Under the pieces are notes generated by a model. That model saw only the letters and a program-made list of their open reading frames with translations. It did not search any database and was not told the origin of the DNA. Of a DNA stretch of 64,000 nucleotides, positions 8,431-17,736 are shown one piece after another; position 1 is the first letter of the stretch; every line of letters starts with the position of its first letter. The translations under genes and the position numbers were made by a program. This DNA comes from Lachnoclostridium sp. An169 (GTDB lineage Bacteria > Bacillota > Clostridia > Lachnospirales > Lachnospiraceae): positions 50,541-114,540 of the forward strand of contig NZ_NFKT01000015.1 of NCBI RefSeq assembly GCF_002160525.1, read 5' to 3'.

Positions 8431-10491
8431 TCATTTGTCCTGTTCCACAAGCACCGCGCACTGAAATGCTTCCAGTTCCAGCTTTCCTTCACAGACCGCC
8501 CCGTTCTCGGCATCCGTCCATTTTCCGATGCCGTCCACACAGACCGGCTCATTCCTGAAGTTCATCACAAATACGACGTCCCCGTACCCGGTTTTCTCCG
8601 CAGCTCCGTCTGCCAGAGCCGGATCCGCACATGTCCGCTTTGTCACTGTCACGCCGTAAGGCAGTTCTGTCCCCAGCGCATTCTTTAAACCGGTGCTTCC
8701 GAACACATCCCTGTAAAATGCCCGCAGGAACTCCGTGTCGGACTCCGCCGCCAGATAATACGCCGCTCCTTTTCCGAATGTATTGTGCGTCACCACCGGA
8801 CATCCCGCATAGAAATCTCTCTCATAGGAAGAGAGCACTTCCGTCCCTTCTTTCGCGTGGTCGATCTCGCACATCCGACGCGCCGGATACTCCGTGCCGT
8901 TATATGCGAATTGATTTTCAAATTCTTGCGATGGAGCGTCGATCTCCTCCTGAACGATACCCAGCACATCCTCCAACGGATGCTGCCCGGTAAAGCACAG
9001 ATCCGTTTCGTCCGCCATGCCGCTGAAAAATGTGGTGACAAACGTACCCCCGCTTTCAACGAACGCACGGACTTTCTCCGGCCATCCCGCCTTGTACATA
9101 TAGTTAAGAGGCGCGGATACGAGCCTGTAACCGCTGAGATCCGCATCCATATCTACAATATCCGCCTCGATGCCCTGCTCCCAGAACGCACGGTAATGTT
9201 CCATGACATACTTCGGGTAATCCAGATCCAGTCTGGGACCGGTCGTATCCTCCACAGCCCACCAGTTTGCCCAGTCAAAGATAACCGCAGCTTCCGGACG
9301 GTTTACCGTTCCGTCAAGGATCTTCTCCAGACCCGGCAGCCGCTTCCCGACTTCCGCCACTTCGCGGAATGTCCGCGTATCACTCCTGTTCTTGTGATCC
9401 AGCACGGCGCCGTGAAACTTCTCATAAGAGCCGCGGCCTTTTCTCCACTGGAAGTACTGGACAGAGTCCGACCCGTGTGCCACCGCCTGCATGGAGGAGA
9501 GCATATGCATTCCCGGACGCTTCACCGGATTATTATTTCTCCAGTTGATCACAGAAGGCGCGCTCTCCATCAGAAGGAACGGTTTCTTCTTCATGGCGCG
9601 CATCATACTGTGGTTAAATGCTGACTGAACCGCCACGGGTACTTCATCTTTCTCTTTGTGCCAGAACGGATAATTATCCCACGACACAACGTCCAGCTCC
9701 TTCTGCAGCCTGTTGTAATCGATGTTCTTAAATGTATCCATAAAGTTCGTAGTTGCCGGAAGATCCGAGTGTTTTGCCACCGCGCGCCGCTCCATACCGC
9801 AGAAATCACTGATCTGATCCGTGACAAATCTGCGCCAGTCAAGCTCCAGTCCGGTCACAGTCGTCTCTCCGTGGGGCGCGGGGCTGTGGATCTGCTCCCA
9901 GTCCGTATATACATGGCTCCAGAATCGTCCCCACCACGCGTGGTTCAGCGCATCCAGCGTACCGTATTTTTCTTTCAGCCACTCTCTGAAAGCGCTCTGG
10001 CACAGACTGCAATGACAGGCTCCGTCTCCGAAGTTTCCCGCCAGCTCGTTGGAGAGGTGCCAGAGGATCACATTTTCCTTCCTGCCGAACCGCCGTGAGA
10101 GCGCCTCGTCAACAGCCCTTGTCTTTTCCTGCATCACCGGAGAAGTATAGCAGAAATTGTGCCTCTTTCCGGGCAGATTTCTCCGGCCGTCGGCGCGCAC
10201 CTGCATCACCTCTGGATACTTCTGCGTCATCCAGTGGGGCATGGCTCCTGACGGCGTCGCGAGGATTACCTGAATCCCCGCATCGCCCAGATTGTCGATT
10301 ATCTCTTCAAGCCAGTCAAAGTCATAGACTCCCTCTTCCGGCTCAAGTACCGCCCATGAGAACACTCCCAGTGTCACGCAGTTGACGCCTGCTTCTTTCA
10401 TCAGTCTGATATCTTCTTCTAAGATCTCCGGGCAGTCAAGCCACTGCTCCGGATTATAATCTCCGCCATGGAGCAAATGTCCTCCTAACAT
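8431..10491 (-). CDS. GH42 beta-galactosidase
   Basis: A 686-residue retaining beta-galactosidase of family GH42 that would release galactose from beta-galacto-oligosaccharides. The N-terminus has the family block LLHGGDYNPEQWL. The acid/base is Glu149 in WHLSNELAG and the nucleophile is Glu309 in LLMESAPS. Cys114, 159, 161 and 164 match the zinc-binding cysteines of thermophile GH42 enzymes. No signal peptide is seen, so it acts in the cytoplasm. The start is ATG 10491, seven bases after AAGGAGA; a TTG one codon upstream is less likely. It is the distal gene of the galactan cluster but is separated from it by a strong hairpin, so it may be partly independently expressed. Confidence 0.93.
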   Translation of the reverse strand: MLGGHLLHGGDYNPEQWLDCPEILEEDIRLMKEAGVNCVTLGVFSWAVLEPEEGVYDFDWLEEIIDNLGDAGIQVILATPSGAMPHWMTQKYPEVMQVRADGRRNLPGKRHNFCYTSPVMQEKTRAVDEALSRRFGRKENVILWHLSNELAGNFGDGACHCSLCQSAFREWLKEKYGTLDALNHAWWGRFWSHVYTDWEQIHSPAPHGETTVTGLELDWRRFVTDQISDFCGMERRAVAKHSDLPATTNFMDTFKNIDYNRLQKELDVVSWDNYPFWHKEKDEVPVAVQSAFNHSMMRAMKKKPFLLMESAPSVINWRNNNPVKRPGMHMLSSMQAVAHGSDSVQYFQWRKGRGSYEKFHGAVLDHKNRSDTRTFREVAEVGKRLPGLEKILDGTVNRPEAAVIFDWANWWAVEDTTGPRLDLDYPKYVMEHYRAFWEQGIEADIVDMDADLSGYRLVSAPLNYMYKAGWPEKVRAFVESGGTFVTTFFSGMADETDLCFTGQHPLEDVLGIVQEEIDAPSQEFENQFAYNGTEYPARRMCEIDHAKEGTEVLSSYERDFYAGCPVVTHNTFGKGAAYYLAAESDTEFLRAFYRDVFGSTGLKNALGTELPYGVTVTKRTCADPALADGAAEKTGYGDVVFVMNFRNEPVCVDGIGKWTDAENGAVCEGKLELEAFQCAVLVEQDK

Positions 10492-10566
10492 CAATCAGTC
10501 TCCTTTTCTTATTACTCTTTAAAAAATGTAAAATTTTGAAACAGCTCAAAATGTTTCCGCAACAAA

Positions 10567-10606
10567 GTGCGCCCCGGGCATTTTTCCCAAGATGCCCGGG
10601 ACGCAC
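10567..10606. terminator. Strong hairpin, probable bidirectional terminator
   Basis: GTGCG-CCCGGGCAT and ATGCCCGGG-CGCAC form a long GC-rich stem around a ten-base loop. A TTTT follows on the plus strand and a weaker T-rich tail (ACTTTGTTG) on the minus strand. It lies between the zinc-ribbon gene and the GH42 gene, so it probably reduces read-through into GH42. Confidence 0.7.
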
Positions 10607-10629
10607 TTTTGTCTCATAAAATCACAGAT

Positions 10630-10845
10630 TTAGAAATCTTCCATCTTATATCGCCTCATCATTGCGCCGTATTTCATCCGGATGACTTCATTTCTCTTAA
10701 GAACATCCTCCTCATTCCCGACATACTGGCAGCGGATGCAGTAATATTCGTCCTTATCCTTATCATAGAACATATCGATATCAAGATCTCTCATAAAACA
10801 CATCGGACAGCGGTAATTTAATCTGCCTTTTCCAGCTTGAGCCAT
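10630..10845 (-). CDS. Small zinc-ribbon protein
   Basis: A 71-residue protein with two CxxC pairs (CPMC at 13-16 and CIRC at 37-40, about 20 residues apart), the spacing of a zinc ribbon, followed by a basic helical tail. The ribosome-binding site AAGGAGG is ten bases before the ATG and lies inside the end of the preceding gene, which it overlaps by 28 bp. Function unknown; the acidic stretch FYDKDKDEYY between the ribbons is distinctive. Its link to the galactan cluster may be positional only. Confidence 0.7.
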   Translation of the reverse strand: MAQAGKGRLNYRCPMCFMRDLDIDMFYDKDKDEYYCIRCQYVGNEEDVLKRNEVIRMKYGAMMRRYKMEDF

Positions 10846-12671
10846 GTGGACACTACCTCCTTATCAGAAACTTCTGTCGTATATCCCAGCGTAAACATCG
10901 GTGAGAATGCATAGCCCTCGCGGACGTAGCCTTTCGCCTCTTTTTTATCCATGCTCATGGACACCTTTGTCTCAATCTCAGGGATCACTGCACTGACGCT
11001 GTCTGCTCCTTCCAGATCAGCTTCCCTGCACTTATATTCATAGCGGATAGTCTTCTCTTCTCCCACCTTCGTGCAGGCAAGAGTAATGCCCGTCATATCC
11101 TCCGGATATTCAGTTGTTCCGTAACATGCGACCATGTATTCGTTCAGTTCGACTTTGGCGGACGGATCGCTCATCTCCAGTATATTTCTCTCAATCTGAA
11201 TATCGGATTCGCCCTCCGCAAAGATCACCCGTGTCTGAAGCTTCACTGTCAGATCCGCGAACTCAATCTCCACCGGATCAAGGGTAAGGATCCTCTTTTT
11301 CCTGCCGCCCTCCATTTCTTCTTCCGAGAAATGCGCTTTCGTGCGGCACAGGCACAGATCCACTTCTTCGCCGTTGTGGGTAAGTTTCGCGCTGCGCACG
11401 GTTCCTTCACCTGCGTAATGCGTGAAGTATCCGGCTCTGTATTTCTCCTGGATCAGGAACGGATAAGACGCGTCCTGCACATGTTTTGTCCCGATTCCGA
11501 CTTCCCATTTAAGCTTCGCCGCATAGGGCCGCAGATCTACGATCGCGCCGCCCTGATCCATATTGACGCAGGCTCTCATATACGGATCGCAGTACCAGAA
11601 GACCTGTTTATCCGATCCGTAGAGGATATCTCTCCACAGCGCGCACTCCGGTTCCGTATAAGTCTTTTTCTGACGGTAATGATCCGCGAACTCCGCCATT
11701 GTCATATCGACGAGTTTGCCTTCTTTTTTGAGCTGCCCGTAATATGCCATGCCGTCCTCATAGGACTTTTTGAGGAGTTCGTACGGAGCTTCCCAGCGTC
11801 CCATCTTATTGAGCCAGCCCGGTCCTACGAACATCATATTGTAGGCATAACCGTTGTTATATTTCTCAAGTGCGCGGTACTGGTCGATGAGGTTGTACAG
11901 ATACGGATACTCCCATGTCTTTGTATCATAGATCATTCCGCGCAGCACGTTCTGGGGATGGGTTCCGAAGTTGGATCCGTTCCCGTCGTAACATGCCAGC
12001 AGGTCACGGGAGAGATGTGGGATCGCCACCACGCCGCTGTCCTCCGCCTCATTCGCCGCCGGCGCGTGTGTGTTCTGCTTTGACGGGATCCACGGGTTCC
12101 ACGGGCCGCCGTCGAACAGCGTGTACCACGAATTGTTGCACGTGTGGTACGCCTTCGGTCCTTCTTCCCAACAGGTCGCGATCTCACACTTTACGGACGG
12201 ATATTTCTCCTTGATGTAGTTCGTCAGCTCCGCGTCCATATAGTAGGAACCGGTTGACTCCGGATAGAAGCCGAATGTGTCGTAGAATTTTCCGAATACA
12301 TCGTCCACGATCGATTTCTTATCCTCCATGGAGAACATCCAGATGCAGAAATCTTTCGTCTTATATTTCTCACGGAATTCCGTGCACGGAAGCCCCAGAA
12401 GCGACAGCGCGATCTCATCCCCGTATTTCTCGTGATCTTCCTTCGCGATCTGAATCGCCTCTTCATTAAAGAGAGATGCATATGTCATCTGGATCGTCGT
12501 CTTAAGTCCGTTCTTATGCGCAGTTTCCTGCTGGAATTTAAAGATATCAAGAGACTCTGTGAGAAGAGACTTTCTTCCGATATCTTCCTCTTTCCCGTGT
12601 CCGGTCACTTTCTCTGCGTACTCCGGCACCATCTCGGGACGATGAATAATATTTACGATAAATTTATCCAT
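10818..12671 (-). CDS. Large uncharacterised protein of the galactan cluster, possible glycoside hydrolase
   Basis: A 617-residue cytoplasmic protein (no signal peptide, no membrane helix). I chose ATG 12671 (MDKFIVNIIHRPEM); a TTG at 12797 would extend it through the end of the GH53 gene. The first ~330 residues look like a catalytic barrel rich in aromatic residues and acids (STGSYYMDAELTNYIKE, CEIATCWEEGP, FDGGPWNPWIPS). The last ~200 residues alternate beta-like strands. I vaguely associate such proteins with DUF3863/DUF3864-type families, but I cannot confirm this. Its place between GH53 and GH42 suggests a role on galactose-containing oligosaccharides. Candidate acids cannot be assigned from one sequence. 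Confidence 0.6.
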   Translation of the reverse strand: MDKFIVNIIHRPEMVPEYAEKVTGHGKEEDIGRKSLLTESLDIFKFQQETAHKNGLKTTIQMTYASLFNEEAIQIAKEDHEKYGDEIALSLLGLPCTEFREKYKTKDFCIWMFSMEDKKSIVDDVFGKFYDTFGFYPESTGSYYMDAELTNYIKEKYPSVKCEIATCWEEGPKAYHTCNNSWYTLFDGGPWNPWIPSKQNTHAPAANEAEDSGVVAIPHLSRDLLACYDGNGSNFGTHPQNVLRGMIYDTKTWEYPYLYNLIDQYRALEKYNNGYAYNMMFVGPGWLNKMGRWEAPYELLKKSYEDGMAYYGQLKKEGKLVDMTMAEFADHYRQKKTYTEPECALWRDILYGSDKQVFWYCDPYMRACVNMDQGGAIVDLRPYAAKLKWEVGIGTKHVQDASYPFLIQEKYRAGYFTHYAGEGTVRSAKLTHNGEEVDLCLCRTKAHFSEEEMEGGRKKRILTLDPVEIEFADLTVKLQTRVIFAEGESDIQIERNILEMSDPSAKVELNEYMVACYGTTEYPEDMTGITLACTKVGEEKTIRYEYKCREADLEGADSVSAVIPEIETKVSMSMDKKEAKGYVREGYAFSPMFTLGYTTEVSDKEVVSTWLKLEKAD

Positions 12672-12729
12672 GTTTATGTACCAAACCTTTCTGTTTCTGT
12701 AAAATCCGTGTCGCATTCCAAGCCGCGCC

Positions 12730-13842
12730 CTACGGCCGGACTGCTGCAAAATCCCGGATCGTATCAAGCGCCTGAAGGGCATTGCCCCGGTAGTCAAAGA
12801 GCGCCTGATTGGCCCATTCGTTTCCGCCCGGACCTTTCTCCTCTATATATGCGAGCGCCGCCCCGTTTGCCCAGCCGCTTCCTTTCACCGGAAGCCAGCC
12901 CGGCTCCCAGTAATAAAAGCCGCGGGTTCCTTTCACCCCCGAGATCCTCGTGAGGAAATCCTGCATGAAATCACTCTGCCCCTGCGGCGTCATCGGATAC
13001 TCCACCTTTGCCGCCAGTTCCGGCTTCGTCGCCATGCCTTTGCGCTGCCCGTCCGGGAGCTGTTCGAAAGAAGCGTAATCTTCCATCGTATGTCCCATGG
13101 ACACTTCCGCCACGATCAGCTCTTTTCCGTACCGGGCGGATATGTCGCGCATATTGTCTTCCAGATCCTGCAGTGTGCCGTGCCAGAACGGATAATAAGA
13201 CAGCCCGATCACTTCGAACTCCTCTCCCCGCTTCATAAACTCGTCAAACCACTCTCTGTAGAGCGCGTTGCTGCCGCCGTTATCCAGATGGATCATGACC
13301 GGAAGATCCGGATCAACGCTTCTCACCGCCCGTATCCCCGCATTTATAAACCTCGCGATATTGTCATACTGCGGTACTTTCCCGTAAGGCCAGAGCAGGC
13401 CGTTTGAAAGCTCATTTCCAACCTGTATCATCGTCGGGAACGCATCCTGCTCCCTCAGCGACACAAGCACCTGTCTGGTGTAATCATATACGGCCTGCTC
13501 AAGCTGCGGCACATCCATGCCGCGCCATGCCTTGGGGATGCGCTGTTTGCCCGGATCCGCCCAGAAATCACTGTAATGGAGATCCAGCAGAAATCCCATG
13601 TCTCTGGCGAGCACCCGCTTCGCAAGCTCTGTCGTCGTCTTCAGGTCATTGGTGCCCGCACCGTACGGAACTCCCGATTCGCTGTACGGATCATTCCACA
13701 GCCGCAGGCGGATCGAGTTCACGCCATACGCTTTCAATATTTCCAGAAGCTCTTTCTCCTGTCCGTCTTTATAGTATTTTGCTCCCAGCTCTTCCAGTTC
13801 TTTCAGCGAGGAGACATCCATGCCCTTGATAAACGCTTCCAT
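12730..13842 (-). CDS. GH53 endo-beta-1,4-galactanase
   Basis: A 370-residue arabinogalactan endo-beta-1,4-galactosidase. The GH53 blocks are clear: KGMDVSSLKELEELGA at the start, SIRLRLWNDPY near 43-53, the acid/base Glu144 in QVGNELSNG and the nucleophile Glu246 in IVAEVSMGH. Secreted relatives carry a signal peptide. Here the protein starts almost directly at the catalytic domain, so it is probably intracellular and works on imported galacto-oligosaccharides. It is downstream of ganQ behind a hairpin, with AAAGGGAAG as ribosome-binding site. Confidence 0.93.
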   Translation of the reverse strand: MEAFIKGMDVSSLKELEELGAKYYKDGQEKELLEILKAYGVNSIRLRLWNDPYSESGVPYGAGTNDLKTTTELAKRVLARDMGFLLDLHYSDFWADPGKQRIPKAWRGMDVPQLEQAVYDYTRQVLVSLREQDAFPTMIQVGNELSNGLLWPYGKVPQYDNIARFINAGIRAVRSVDPDLPVMIHLDNGGSNALYREWFDEFMKRGEEFEVIGLSYYPFWHGTLQDLEDNMRDISARYGKELIVAEVSMGHTMEDYASFEQLPDGQRKGMATKPELAAKVEYPMTPQGQSDFMQDFLTRISGVKGTRGFYYWEPGWLPVKGSGWANGAALAYIEEKGPGGNEWANQALFDYRGNALQALDTIRDFAAVRP

Positions 13843-13864
13843 ATACTTCCCTTTCTGTCAGAAT

Positions 13865-13892
13865 GCCGCCGGTGTAAAAGTGCACCGGCGGC
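13865..13892 (-). terminator. Hairpin between ganQ and the GH53 gene
   Basis: A perfect ten-base stem GCCGCCGGTG / CACCGGCGGC with an eight-base loop lies in the 57-bp gap between ganQ and GH53. There is no T-run on the minus strand, so it is more likely an mRNA-stabilising or attenuating hairpin than a full terminator. Confidence 0.5.
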
Positions 13893-13899
13893 GCTTTTA

Positions 13900-14742
13900 T
13901 TAACCTTTGACTGCTCCGCCTGTCACGCCCTCTACATAGAACTTCTGCATAATGATAAACAGGATCGAGATCGGGATCGATACGATCACGCCGCCCGCGC
14001 AGAACTGTGTAAAGTATGTATTGATCAGGCTCTTCTCAAGCATATTGTATAGTCCGATAGCAACCGTCCACTGGGACGCCAGGCCGGAATTGAGCATCAT
14101 CTTCGCGTATACGAAGTCCATCCACGGTACAAGGAAAGAACTGATGACTGTATATACGATGATCGGCTTGCTCATCGGCATGACCACTCTCCAGAACACC
14201 TTTGCCTCGCTCGCCCCGTCAAGGTACGCTGCTTCACGCAGGGAGACCGGAACCGTATCCAGAAAGCCCTTGGCGATCAGATAGCCCAGTCCGGACGACG
14301 CCGAGTAGACAAAGATCAGGCCCAGATGGCTGTTCGTAAGCCCGATGCTCTTTAAGATAAAGTATACGGCGATCATCGCCAGCACGCCCGGGAACAGATT
14401 GATGATAACAGCAATGTTCATCAGCGTCTTCCTGCCGCGGAAACGCATACAGGACGTCGCGTACGCCACCATCAGCACAAACGCCGTGGAGATGATGCAG
14501 GTAAAACATGCGATGATAAACGTATTCCAGAACCACTGGGGGAACTGCGCCACCGTGTCCGCTCCGAAGAGCAGGTTCTTATAGCTGTCGAGCGCCCACT
14601 CTTTCGGGAAAAATGTGGACGAGTTCATACCCGTATATTTGCTGAACGATGTGGCGAGCAGCCACACGATCGGTATCAGCCACACCACCGCAAGAAACGC
14701 CAGAAGTACATGTCTTAGAACATCGGATACTTTGATCTTCAT
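13900..14742 (-). CDS. ganQ: Sugar ABC transporter permease, MalG/GanQ type
   Basis: Inner-membrane subunit of a class I sugar importer, 280 residues with six predicted helices. The EAA loop that contacts the ATPase is EAAYLDGASEAKVFWRVVMP. The best match is to galacto-oligosaccharide (GanQ) and maltodextrin (MalG) permeases. Its ATG overlaps the ganP stop (TAATG), so the two are translationally coupled. No ATP-binding subunit is in the cluster; a shared MsmX-type ATPase elsewhere is likely, as in Bacillus. The symbol is given by context. Confidence 0.85.
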   Translation of the reverse strand: MKIKVSDVLRHVLLAFLAVVWLIPIVWLLATSFSKYTGMNSSTFFPKEWALDSYKNLLFGADTVAQFPQWFWNTFIIACFTCIISTAFVLMVAYATSCMRFRGRKTLMNIAVIINLFPGVLAMIAVYFILKSIGLTNSHLGLIFVYSASSGLGYLIAKGFLDTVPVSLREAAYLDGASEAKVFWRVVMPMSKPIIVYTVISSFLVPWMDFVYAKMMLNSGLASQWTVAIGLYNMLEKSLINTYFTQFCAGGVIVSIPISILFIIMQKFYVEGVTGGAVKG

Positions 14743-16187
14743 TATTGATATACCTCCTCTCGGTCTCCTCTGGTCATACGGCCGAAGGCGATCAGTGTAA
14801 ACGCTGCGCAGAGTACAAAGACAACAATGCCGATAACAGCCGCCATCTTATAGTTATAGTATTCCTGCGTCAGACGGAACAGCCATGTAACAAGCAGGTC
14901 CACTTCCTTCGCCTGCGAGTTGGCGAGCGCCTGATCCGTAGTCGTGTACACATCCTGCGTCAGCAGGTAAATTACGTTAAAGTTGTTAATGTTCTTTACA
15001 AAATCCGTCACCAGCGCAGGCCCCGTGATAAAGAGCACGTACGGCATGGTAATATGACGGAAGATCTGTACCGGAGTCGCCCCGTCGATACGGGCACTCT
15101 CCACCTGATCCGTCGGCAGGTTCATCAGTACGCCGGTTGCGATCAACATCTGATAAGGCACGCCGACCCATATATTAATCAGAATGATCATCACGTGCGC
15201 CCATCCCGGCGATGTAAGGAACGGGATATAGGACGTACTGATCAGCCCGATATCTCTCAGAAAGCCCGTCAGTCCGATATTTGCGCAGATCGTATTGACG
15301 ATGCCTCCGTCCGCGAAGAAGTTTCTCACCAGAAGCAGGGATACGAACTGGGGCACTGCGATCGTCACCATGAACAGGGTACGCCACATTTTCTTAAGCT
15401 TGACCCTCTTATGGTTGATCAGCAGGGATAACAGGATACCGCCGATATATGTGGTAAATGTAGAGAACAGAGCCCACACCAGCGTCCAGATCAGGACTCT
15501 CACAAAAGAGTATCCGAACGTGATCGTAAGCCCGCCGCCTCCAAACAGACTGATAAAGTTGTCAAGCCCCACCCATGTAAAAAGCTGTGCCGGCGGCATA
15601 TGCTGCTGGTCGTAGTTCGTAAACGCCACCAGGATCAGGATCAGAAGCGGCACGACTGTGAAGACTACGACTCCCGCTACCGGAAGCGCCAGCAGCGTCT
15701 TATAGAAGTTCTCGTTACGGTAAGTATTCAGATCTTCTCTAAATGTATTGATATGTTCTCCGTTCTCCGCCATCTTCTGGAGCTCATAAGCATGTTTTAC
15801 ATTGGAGATCCAGACCACAAGGAATACAGCCCAGATCACGATGCTTACCACAGAGAACAGAAGGATCATAAACGAGTTGTCGTAATCGTTGATCTCATTT
15901 TTCATGGTCACCGGATTGAACTCCGATGCCCGCTTTACGGTTCCCAGCGTGCCGAACTTCGGTATGTAATGTGAAGAGCAGACAACGCTGAACACGATGA
16001 CCAGCGCTTCAAATATAGTGATCAGGACGGATTTTACATACTGCTTCCTGCGGAAATACCCCGCGCCCATCCAGATCATGGAGAGTTTTACGAAAAGGTC
16101 GCCTTTTGCAACGGCTTCTCCGAATCCACGAAAGAATCTGCCGATGCCGCCGAAGACCCCTGCGATCTTCCCTTTCGATTTTTCCAT
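14742..16187 (-). CDS. ganP: Sugar ABC transporter permease, MalF/GanP type
   Basis: The larger permease partner of GanQ, 481 residues. The first ~130 residues hold extra N-terminal helices and a soluble insertion, as in MalF/GanP. The core domain has the EAA loop ESARIDGATPVQIFRHITMP. I start it at ATG 16187 because AAGGAGAAAAGT lies directly upstream; the frame is open to 16256, but that extension lacks a ribosome-binding site. It follows ganS after an attenuator-like hairpin. Confidence 0.87.
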   Translation of the reverse strand: MEKSKGKIAGVFGGIGRFFRGFGEAVAKGDLFVKLSMIWMGAGYFRRKQYVKSVLITIFEALVIVFSVVCSSHYIPKFGTLGTVKRASEFNPVTMKNEINDYDNSFMILLFSVVSIVIWAVFLVVWISNVKHAYELQKMAENGEHINTFREDLNTYRNENFYKTLLALPVAGVVVFTVVPLLILILVAFTNYDQQHMPPAQLFTWVGLDNFISLFGGGGLTITFGYSFVRVLIWTLVWALFSTFTTYIGGILLSLLINHKRVKLKKMWRTLFMVTIAVPQFVSLLLVRNFFADGGIVNTICANIGLTGFLRDIGLISTSYIPFLTSPGWAHVMIILINIWVGVPYQMLIATGVLMNLPTDQVESARIDGATPVQIFRHITMPYVLFITGPALVTDFVKNINNFNVIYLLTQDVYTTTDQALANSQAKEVDLLVTWLFRLTQEYYNYKMAAVIGIVVFVLCAAFTLIAFGRMTRGDREEVYQ

Positions 16188-16243
16188 ACTTTTCTCCTTC
16201 CAAGCCGGATAAAAGATCATTTCATCCGGTCCTCTTTCAAAAA

Positions 16244-16281
16244 CCGGCCGGCTCACTGCTGTATTCCATGTGGCCGGCCGG
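16244..16281 (-). terminator. Attenuator-like hairpin between ganS and ganP
   Basis: CCGGCCGGC (16244-16252) pairs with GCCGGCCGG (16273-16281). On the minus strand the stem is followed at once by TTTTT. This is an intrinsic terminator shape placed after the binding-protein gene, where partial termination would give more GanS than permease. Confidence 0.7.
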
Positions 16282-16332
16282 CTGATCAGGCATTTTTATT
16301 GCCGGTTGTTATCTCTATCGTTCCTAATTCCT

Positions 16333-17631
16333 TTAGTTGACCGGAGCCGTAGCGCCTTCTACCAGCGTATCAAGCGCTGTCTGGATCGCGTCCGTATCAT
16401 CTGCATTAAGCTCTCCTTTTGCGACGATCTCGCCGAATGTAGCCGCCGGATCCCAGAAGTTCTGTCCTGCAAACTGTACAACACCGAACTCATTCTGCGC
16501 TGCAAGGGCTGCAAGAGCTACATTTGACTGTACTGCGTCAGACTCAAGCACCGTGTTGTTTGACGGCCCGATCTGGCGCTCCTCAAAGCGCTGCTGCTGT
16601 GCGTTTTCATTTGTGATCCAGTCTGCCAGGAGTGCTGCCCATCCTACGTTCTCAGAATGTGCGTTCACGCCTACCAGCTTGTAACCGGATACAGAAGCCT
16701 GCTGCAGCTGGTCGCCTGCGATGGTAAATGTCGGAAGCTTCGTTGCTGCATATCCGTCTCCGAATGCCTGCTGAGCCGCTTTCGCATCCCATGTGCCGGA
16801 TACTGCCGCGCAGAGCTGTCCGGATGCGATCTGGTTGGAAATATCGCCGTCTGCAACTGCCATAAACGCGGGGCTTCCTGCGATATTCAGCATCGCCTGC
16901 GTCACTTCCACGCCTGTGTAATCCGCATTCCCGTTCCAGTCCATGGATGTACTTCCGTCGTCATTAAGTCCCGTCGTAAAGCCTGCGCTGTAGAAGAATG
17001 ATGCATTGTACCAGCCTGACGCCAGAGTCATGGCAACTTTCTTTCCTGCCTCGTCCGCCTTTGCAAGCATGCCGTCCCATGTAGCCACGTCATCCGCTGA
17101 AAGCACGGAAGAATCATAGTACAGGAAATATCCGTTGTCCGCCGTCATCGGGAAAGCGTACAGCGTATTGTTGAATGTAGCCGCCTCGACAGAATCAGCA
17201 GAGTTAGCACTCTCGATATCCTCCACTCTCTTGCCTGCGTAAGCCTGGAGAGCCTCGTCCATCTCGTCAACGGACTGAAGTGCTCCCGCATTTACCAGAT
17301 CCGGAAGCTGGTCAGATGCGAATGCGTATACATCTGCCGCGGCCTCAACGTCTGTCAGGACTGTATCTTTTGCCGTAGACTCACTCTCAACGCCGAGCTC
17401 GACTGTGATATTTGCCGCATCGGCATATTCTTCCTCGAAAGAATCGATCAGACTCTGCAGAAGCGTCTGGTCTTCCTCTGCGCCCCACAGTCTCAAGGAT
17501 ACATCCTGCTTTTCGCCTGACACCGTGCCCTCGGACTTGTCCGAAGTATCATCCGGTCTGCTGCCGCAGCCTGCAAGCAGTGTTGAAACCATTGCCGCTG
17601 ACAACAGTACGCTTACCAACTTTTTCTTCAT
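16333..17631 (-). CDS. ganS: Extracellular sugar-binding lipoprotein, GanS/CycB type
   Basis: Solute-binding protein that captures oligosaccharides and delivers them to GanPQ. The 432-residue precursor has a lipoprotein signal: KKK, a hydrophobic stretch, then the lipobox LAGC with lipidated Cys22. The mature part is a family 1 (MalE-like) binding protein, with the typical PMTADNGYFLYYDSS block near 145 and a C-terminal helical region. AAGGAGG sits before the ATG and a near-consensus promoter lies 110-135 bp upstream. Galacto-oligosaccharide specificity is inferred from the neighbouring GH53 and GH42. Confidence 0.88.
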   Translation of the reverse strand: MKKKLVSVLLSAAMVSTLLAGCGSRPDDTSDKSEGTVSGEKQDVSLRLWGAEEDQTLLQSLIDSFEEEYADAANITVELGVESESTAKDTVLTDVEAAADVYAFASDQLPDLVNAGALQSVDEMDEALQAYAGKRVEDIESANSADSVEAATFNNTLYAFPMTADNGYFLYYDSSVLSADDVATWDGMLAKADEAGKKVAMTLASGWYNASFFYSAGFTTGLNDDGSTSMDWNGNADYTGVEVTQAMLNIAGSPAFMAVADGDISNQIASGQLCAAVSGTWDAKAAQQAFGDGYAATKLPTFTIAGDQLQQASVSGYKLVGVNAHSENVGWAALLADWITNENAQQQRFEERQIGPSNNTVLESDAVQSNVALAALAAQNEFGVVQFAGQNFWDPAATFGEIVAKGELNADDTDAIQTALDTLVEGATAPVN

Positions 17632-17710
17632 AAAATAACCTCCTTTTCCGGCCTTTGCCGGAGTGCTTTGTTAATGCTCCTGCACTCTCCGATGTTTTCG
17701 CATTCAAGAG

Positions 17711-17718
17711 TTGCGCAA
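17711..17718. promoter_or_regulatory. Predicted GanR operator O1 (TTGCGCAA)
   Basis: A perfect eight-base palindrome TTGCGCAA with the central CG usual for LacI-family sites. It lies about 18 bp downstream of the ganS -10 box, where a bound repressor would block early transcription. The same core recurs at 17830 and 18996. Confidence 0.6.
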
Positions 17719-17736
17719 TCGCTTGCTCTGTAGACT

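Noticed and set aside
12672..12797. TTG-start extension of the uncharacterised galactan protein by 42 residues
   Set aside because: It would run through the end of GH53 and reads as Arg-rich nonsense; the ATG at 12671 is better.
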